A stretch of 64,000 nucleotides of DNA from Roseisolibacter agri. GTDB taxonomy: Bacteria > Gemmatimonadota > Gemmatimonadetes > Gemmatimonadales > Gemmatimonadaceae. Where the stretch lies: positions 248,001 through 312,000 of the forward strand of contig NZ_BRXS01000005.1 of NCBI RefSeq assembly GCF_030159095.1, given 5' to 3'. Within the stretch, counting starts at the first letter, position 1. Each line of letters starts with the position of its first letter. A program made the translations under genes and the position numbers. Under the pieces are notes generated by a model, which saw only the letters and a program-made list of their open reading frames with translations, made no database searches and was not told the origin of the DNA. Below, in pieces: positions 60,252 through 64,000 of this stretch.

Positions 60252-60908
60252 ATGCAGACGCTGCGACGTCTCGCAGTGGTGTCCACGGTGCTGCTGGTCC
60301 ACGCGTCGGTCGCGCCGGCGCAGCAGACGATCACGTTCAGCGCCGACCCGTTCACCGGCAGCACGGCGCTGACCACGCCCGGCCGTCAGATCGTGGGGAA
60401 CGAGCTCTTCACGACGTTCGATCCGGCGACCGACGTCTTCGTGTTCGACCCCGCGGTGTACGGCGCGTACGGCATCGGCAGCCTGAGCTTCGCGATCGGC
60501 GCCGTCGGCAGCCTGCCCACGACCGGGGTGAACACGCTCGTGCTGGCGCCCTCGCCGATCCCCTTCGCCGCCGGCACCGCCGCGAACGAGATCGCGGCGC
60601 GGCTGACGACGTCGGGCGCGGGATTCTTCGTCTACTTCAACAGCGGGCTGGACGTGCCGCGTCTCGTGTTCTCCACCGACCTGAACGACGAGAACGCGGA
60701 CCTCCGGGTGCTGGCGCGCCTGACGAACCTGTCGGGGCAGGGCGGCCGCGACGCGCTCGCGACGTTCAGCAGCGCCAACTTCGCGGTCGCGGTCGTGCCG
60801 GAGCCGTCGAGCGTGCTGATGCTCGCCGCGGGGCTGGCGGCGGTCGGCGCGCACCAGGCGGCGCGGCGCCACCGCGCCGGCATCACTGCGCGCGTTCGAC
60901 GCACCTAG
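60252..60908 (+). CDS. PEP-CTERM sorted secreted protein
   Basis: A 218-residue exported protein: signal peptide to about residue 24 (SVAPAQQ), a beta-rich middle part without recognised domain, and a classic PEP-CTERM tail (VVPEPSSVLMLAAGLAAVGA followed by RRHRA) at about residues 178-210. Such proteins are cleaved by exosortase and delivered to the surface or extracellular matrix. No exosortase gene is in the window. Confidence 0.88.
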   Translation: MQTLRRLAVVSTVLLVHASVAPAQQTITFSADPFTGSTALTTPGRQIVGNELFTTFDPATDVFVFDPAVYGAYGIGSLSFAIGAVGSLPTTGVNTLVLAPSPIPFAAGTAANEIAARLTTSGAGFFVYFNSGLDVPRLVFSTDLNDENADLRVLARLTNLSGQGGRDALATFSSANFAVAVVPEPSSVLMLAAGLAAVGAHQAARRHRAGITARVRRT

Positions 60909-60917
60909 CCCGGGCGC

Positions 60918-61358
60918 GTGGACGTCTTCCTCGATGCCGCGCTCGACGAGGCGCGGCAGGGGCTGGCCGAGGGCGGCATCCCGATCGGCGCGGTGCTCGT
61001 GCTCGACGGGCGGATCGTCGGCCGCGGGCACAACCGGCGCGTGCAGCGCGGCAGCGCGGTGCTGCACGCCGAGATGGACTGCCTGGAGCAGGCGGGCCGG
61101 CTGACCGCCGCGGACTACCGGCGCTCGACGCTCTACTCGACGCTCTCGCCGTGCGACATGTGCAGCGGCGCGGCGTTGCTGTACGGCATCCCGCGCATCG
61201 TCGTCGGCGAGCACCGCACCTTCCGCGGGCCGGAGGACTACCTGCGCTCGCACGGCGTGGAGCTGACCGTCGTGGACGACGCGCGCTGCGTGGGGTTGAT
61301 GCGCGACTTCATCGCCGCGCGGCCGGAGCTCTGGCACGAGGACATCGGCGTCGACTGA
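60918..61358 (+). CDS. Cytosine deaminase, FCY1-like (CDA fold)
   Basis: A 146-residue zinc deaminase with a GTG start. The zinc site is LHAEMDCLEQAGR (HAE) near residue 50 and STLSPCDMCSGAALLYGIPRIVV (PCxxC) near residue 74. The C-terminal sequence VVDDARCVGLMRDFIAARPELWHEDIG is very like the yeast cytosine deaminase Fcy1 tail, which distinguishes it from TadA and guanine deaminases. It would convert cytosine to uracil. The two genes that follow (after a repeat) encode later steps of uracil degradation, which supports the call. Confidence 0.88.
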   Translation: MDVFLDAALDEARQGLAEGGIPIGAVLVLDGRIVGRGHNRRVQRGSAVLHAEMDCLEQAGRLTAADYRRSTLYSTLSPCDMCSGAALLYGIPRIVVGEHRTFRGPEDYLRSHGVELTVVDDARCVGLMRDFIAARPELWHEDIGVD

Positions 61359-61388
61359 GCGTCAGCTCGGCAACGCGTAACAGCATTT

Positions 61389-61477
61389 GACAGGAGGACA
61401 GGATGACCAGGAGGCTCCGCGTAGTGCGACGCTCCATGCGCCGCCTCGGAGCCTCCTGGTCATCCTGTCATCCTGTC
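61389..61477. repeat. Hairpin element, GGATGA type (locus 6a)
   Basis: Arms starting GACAGGAGGACAGGATGACC and ending in its complement pair over about 31 nt with a single mismatch. The stem is nearly identical to the hairpin at 27126-27214, including GAGGCTCCGCG at the tip. It begins 30 nt after the cytosine deaminase stop codon. Confidence 0.92.
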
Positions 61478-61516
61478 CAATGCCGTTCAGGGTCCGGCGC
61501 GTCGGGCACGGGTCGG

Positions 61517-61654
61517 CGAACCAGGGACTACGGATGCTCCGGATGAGACGGATGCTGCGGATCGTCCCGCGTGGCGGCGACGCTCCATGCGCTTCGAGGA
61601 GCGATCCGTACGATCCGTCTCATCCGAATGATCCGTAGTCTCCCGATTGGTTCG
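61517..61654. repeat. Hairpin element, GGATGC type (locus 6b)
   Basis: Inverted repeat from CGAACCA to TGGTTCG. The arms contain GACTACGGATGCTCCGGATG and ATGATCCGTAGTC. The tip (about 61564-61602) reads GCGTGGCGGCGACGCTCCATGCGC, the family core. It follows locus 6a with the same linker as in the 27-kb composite. Confidence 0.9.
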
Positions 61655-61781
61655 TGCAGGCGTGGCACGACGTCGGCCGCCGACGGCACGGAGCAGGATC
61701 CGCAGCCCGCAGTCCGCAGCTCGCCCTGCCGTCGCGCCCGCCTCTTCTTGCGGGCCCCCGTACCCGTTCCCATGTTGGCGC

Positions 61782-63236
61782 ATGAGATACGCCGATGTGC
61801 AGAACTACGTCGGGGGCGCCTTCGTCGTCCCCGACGTCCCCGTCGCCCCGGTGTACGACCCGAGCAGCGGCGAGGTCATCTCGCGCGTCCCGCTCTCCTC
61901 CGCGCGCGAGGTGGACGCGGCCGTGCGCTCCGCCCGCGAGGCCGCGCCCGCGTGGGCCGCGACGCCCATCAAGGACCGCGTCCAGGTCTTCTACCGCTAC
62001 AAGGCGTTGCTCGAGCGCCACCTGGACGAGCTGGCCGCGCTGGTCACCGAGGAGAACGGCAAGATCGCCAGCGAGGCGCGGGCCGAGGTGCTGAAGTCGG
62101 CCGAGCTGACCGAGTTCTCGTGCTCGCTGCCGCAGATCGTGACCGGCGAGGTGCTGGAGGTCAGCCGCGGCGTCGAGTGCCGCGTCGAGCGCTTTCCCGT
62201 GGGGGTCGTGGCGGCGGTGACGCCGTTCAACTTCCCCAACATGGTGCCGAACTGGTCGATCCCCAACGCGGTCGCCCTGGGCAACTGCCTGATCCTCAAG
62301 CCGTCCGAGCTCGTGCCGCTGAGCGCGCGCCGCATCGCCGAGCTGCTGGAGGAGGCCGGGCTGCCCAAGGGCGTGCTGCAGATCGTGCACGGCGGCCAGG
62401 AGGCCGTCGAGGCGCTGTGCGACCATCCCGACATCGGGGCGCTCAGCTTCGTCGGCTCGACGCGGATCGCGAAGATCGTCTACCGCCGCGCCACCGCGAA
62501 CCTCAAGCGCTGTCTCGCCCTCGGCGGCGCGAAGAACCACCTGATCGTGATGCCCGACGCCGACCGCGAGATGACGGCGAGCAACGTCATCGCGTCGATG
62601 TCGGGGTGCGCGGGGCAGCGCTGCATGGCGGCGAGCGTGATGGTGGCGGTGAGCGCCACCGACCACATCGTGCAGCGGATGGTGGAGCACGCGCGGGCGA
62701 TGGTGCCGGGACGCGACGTCGGGCCGGTGATCTCGGAGGCCGCGCGCGAGCGCATCACGCGCTACATCGACGAGGCCGAGGCGGCCGGCGCGACCGTGCT
62801 GGTGGACGGCCGCCACGCGCGCGTGCCGGGGCGCGAGGGCGGCTACTTCCTGGGGCCGACGATCATCGACCACGTGACGCCCGACATGGCGATCGCGCGT
62901 GAGGAGGTGTTCGGCCCCGTGCTCGCGATCGTGCGCGCGAAGGACGTCGACGAGGCGCTGGCGGTGGAGAACGCGTCGCCCTACGGCAACGCGGCGTCGG
63001 TGTTCACGGAGAGCGGGGGCATCGCGCGCCGGGTGATGGAGCGCGCGAACGCGGGGATGGTCGGCGTGAACGTCGGCGTGCCCGTGCCGCGCGAGCCGTT
63101 CTCCTTCGGCGGCTGGAACGACTCGAAGTTCGGCGTCGGCGACATCACGGGGCGCGGCTCGATCGAGCTCTGGACGCAGGCGAAGAAGATGACCACCAAG
63201 TGGAATCGCGAAGCGGGCGTGAACTGGATGAGCTGA
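61782..63236 (+). CDS. mmsA: CoA-acylating (methyl)malonate-semialdehyde dehydrogenase
   Basis: A 484-residue aldehyde dehydrogenase that converts malonate or methylmalonate semialdehyde to acetyl- or propionyl-CoA. Visible motifs: VTPFNFPNMVPNWSIPNAVALGN near residue 145, KPSELVPLSA, FVGSTRIAKIVYRRA near 225, and the family-specific catalytic motif SGCAGQRCMAASVMV near residue 275, where GQRCMA is diagnostic of MmsA/IolA. The C-terminus has REPFSFGGWNDSKFGVGDITG. ATG 61782 matches the family N-terminus. Next to PreA and cytosine deaminase it fits the last step of beta-alanine breakdown in uracil degradation. Confidence 0.92.
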   Translation: MRYADVQNYVGGAFVVPDVPVAPVYDPSSGEVISRVPLSSAREVDAAVRSAREAAPAWAATPIKDRVQVFYRYKALLERHLDELAALVTEENGKIASEARAEVLKSAELTEFSCSLPQIVTGEVLEVSRGVECRVERFPVGVVAAVTPFNFPNMVPNWSIPNAVALGNCLILKPSELVPLSARRIAELLEEAGLPKGVLQIVHGGQEAVEALCDHPDIGALSFVGSTRIAKIVYRRATANLKRCLALGGAKNHLIVMPDADREMTASNVIASMSGCAGQRCMAASVMVAVSATDHIVQRMVEHARAMVPGRDVGPVISEAARERITRYIDEAEAAGATVLVDGRHARVPGREGGYFLGPTIIDHVTPDMAIAREEVFGPVLAIVRAKDVDEALAVENASPYGNAASVFTESGGIARRVMERANAGMVGVNVGVPVPREPFSFGGWNDSKFGVGDITGRGSIELWTQAKKMTTKWNREAGVNWMS

Positions 63237-63247
63237 GGAGGCTCCCC

Positions 63248-64000
63248 ATGGCCGATCGATCCGTCACCTTCACGGGGATCCGGTTCGAGAATCCCTTCCT
63301 GCTCTCGTCGGCGCCGCCGACCGAGTCGGAGCAGAACATCCTCCGCGCCTTCGAGGCCGGATGGGGCGGCGTCGTCACGAAGACCATCGGGCTGCACCCG
63401 GTGATCAACGTCGTCGGCGCGAAGGCGAAGTTCCTGCGCACCTCGCCCGAGGACGCGAGCGTGTCGATGCGGAAGCGGCCGGGCGCCGCGCTGCACTCGA
63501 GCTGGAACTGGGAGCTGATCTCCGACAAGACGCTCGACTGGTGGGTGCCGCGCCTGCGCCGCATCAAGGAGGCGCATCCCACCAAGGCCCTCATCGCGTC
63601 GATCATGGCCGGCTCCGGGAACGACAAGGAGCTGCGCAACTGGCAGACGCTCGCGCAGGCGTGCCAGGACGCGGGCGCGGACGGGCTGGAGCTGAACTTC
63701 AGCTGCCCGCACATGGACCGGAAGGACATGGGGTCCAACATCGGCAAGGATGAGGGGCTCTGCTCCGTCGTGACCGAGGCGGTGAAGGAGGTCGCGCGGG
63801 TCCCGGTGTGGTGCAAGCTGACGCCGGCGACGCGCGACATGGTGGTGGAGGCGGCGGCCTGCTTCCGCGGCGGCGCGGACGCGATCGTCAGCAGCAACAC
63901 CTTCCCGTCGCTGCCGATGATCGACCCGGAGACGCTGGAGTTCGAGATCAACGTCGACGGCAAGGTGTCGAGCGGCGGGCTCGGTGGGCCCGCGATCCTG
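63248..64000 (+). CDS. preA: NAD-dependent dihydropyrimidine dehydrogenase subunit PreA, C-terminus beyond window edge
   Basis: The first 251 codons of an FMN TIM-barrel enzyme reducing uracil and thymine to dihydro forms. The start FTGIRFENPFLLSSAPPTES and the segment GWGGVVTKTIGLHP are typical of the DHODH/PreA fold. LNFSCPHMDRKDMGSNIGKD near residue 158 and VWCKLTPATRDM near residue 195 match PreA. The C-terminal 4Fe-4S domain, if present, lies outside the window. An AGGAGG Shine-Dalgarno sits in the 11-nt gap after mmsA, so the two are one operon. Confidence 0.92.
   Translation, partial: MADRSVTFTGIRFENPFLLSSAPPTESEQNILRAFEAGWGGVVTKTIGLHPVINVVGAKAKFLRTSPEDASVSMRKRPGAALHSSWNWELISDKTLDWWVPRLRRIKEAHPTKALIASIMAGSGNDKELRNWQTLAQACQDAGADGLELNFSCPHMDRKDMGSNIGKDEGLCSVVTEAVKEVARVPVWCKLTPATRDMVVEAAACFRGGADAIVSSNTFPSLPMIDPETLEFEINVDGKVSSGGLGGPAIL

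Larger units (their letters stand above)
61359..61781. other. Gene-free region with a two-hairpin composite repeat
   Basis: A 423-nt gap between cytosine deaminase and the semialdehyde dehydrogenase. Hairpins lie at 61389-61477 and 61517-61654, joined by the GGGTCCGGCGCG linker. After them comes CCGCAGCCCGCAGTCCGCAG (from 61697), the inverted form of the motif found near 23.6 and 27.1 kb. The final 60 nt lead into the dehydrogenase start; no clear promoter was picked out. Confidence 0.75.

Overview
The window is very GC-rich (by eye above 70%), densely coded and reads as ordinary bacterial chromosome. Three PadR plus 'ADOP' (MacB-like, ATPase-less) permease modules, PEP-CTERM and LVIVD proteins, many secreted lipoproteins and BIG2 lipoproteins suggest a Gemmatimonadota-like (or possibly Acidobacteriota) soil organism. 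This placement is inference from gene content; no marker gene was available. I found 56 protein-coding genes, the first and last cut by the window edges, and no rRNA, tRNA, transposase, integrase or CRISPR array.

Layout. 1-7.5 kb: partial GH9 cellulase, LVIVD beta-propeller and DUF305 lipoprotein pair, lipase-like hydrolase, DHFR-like reductase, M28 peptidase and a hydroxyacid dehydrogenase. 7.6-15 kb: UvrA2-type ATPase, a divergent LysR/MFS efflux pair, a divergent MerR/thioredoxin pair with a SoxR-like promoter, a small acidic protein and an SGNH lipoprotein. 15-21 kb: a HEAT-repeat cluster made of a secreted HEAT protein, a BlaR1-like M56 protease carrying its own HEAT array, a BlaI repressor and a HEAT-cyclophilin fusion, with matching dyads in front of two transcription units. 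21-31 kb: two secreted proteins, a lipoate ligase and two PadR/permease modules. 31-43 kb: SGNH hydrolase, amidohydrolase, a BIG2 lipoprotein with a long Pro/Thr linker, an RsbRD-histidine kinase, DUF983, TetR and SulP, Hsp20 with a possible RNA thermometer, and a nitronate monooxygenase pair. 43-55 kb: a Kef-type antiporter operon, PncA, Cax, a third PadR/permease module, a second SulP, and a PadR with a truncated permease-like membrane protein. 54-60 kb: a sulfur module (sulfite oxidase, cytochrome c, amidohydrolase; divergent TauE exporter, persulfide-dioxygenase-like MBL-rhodanese protein, ArsR). 60-64 kb: PEP-CTERM protein, then pyrimidine catabolism (cytosine deaminase, CoA-acylating semialdehyde dehydrogenase, PreA).

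Two features stand out. First, six intergenic gaps hold members of a family of long inverted-repeat (hairpin) elements. Different stem sequences are mounted on one conserved tip of about 40 nt and bordered by GGTCCGGCGCG-type ends. Some occur as two-hairpin composites sharing an identical junction. Second, the BlaI-M56-HEAT cluster looks like an uncharacterised membrane-proteolysis signalling system: the sensor protease and a separate secreted protein share 31-residue HEAT arrays and an unusual Trp/Pro-rich C-terminal tail, and both appear to be under the same repressor.

Start sites were chosen from Shine-Dalgarno sequence, signal-peptide position and overlap with neighbours. Functions are family-level inferences from motifs read by eye; no database search was run.
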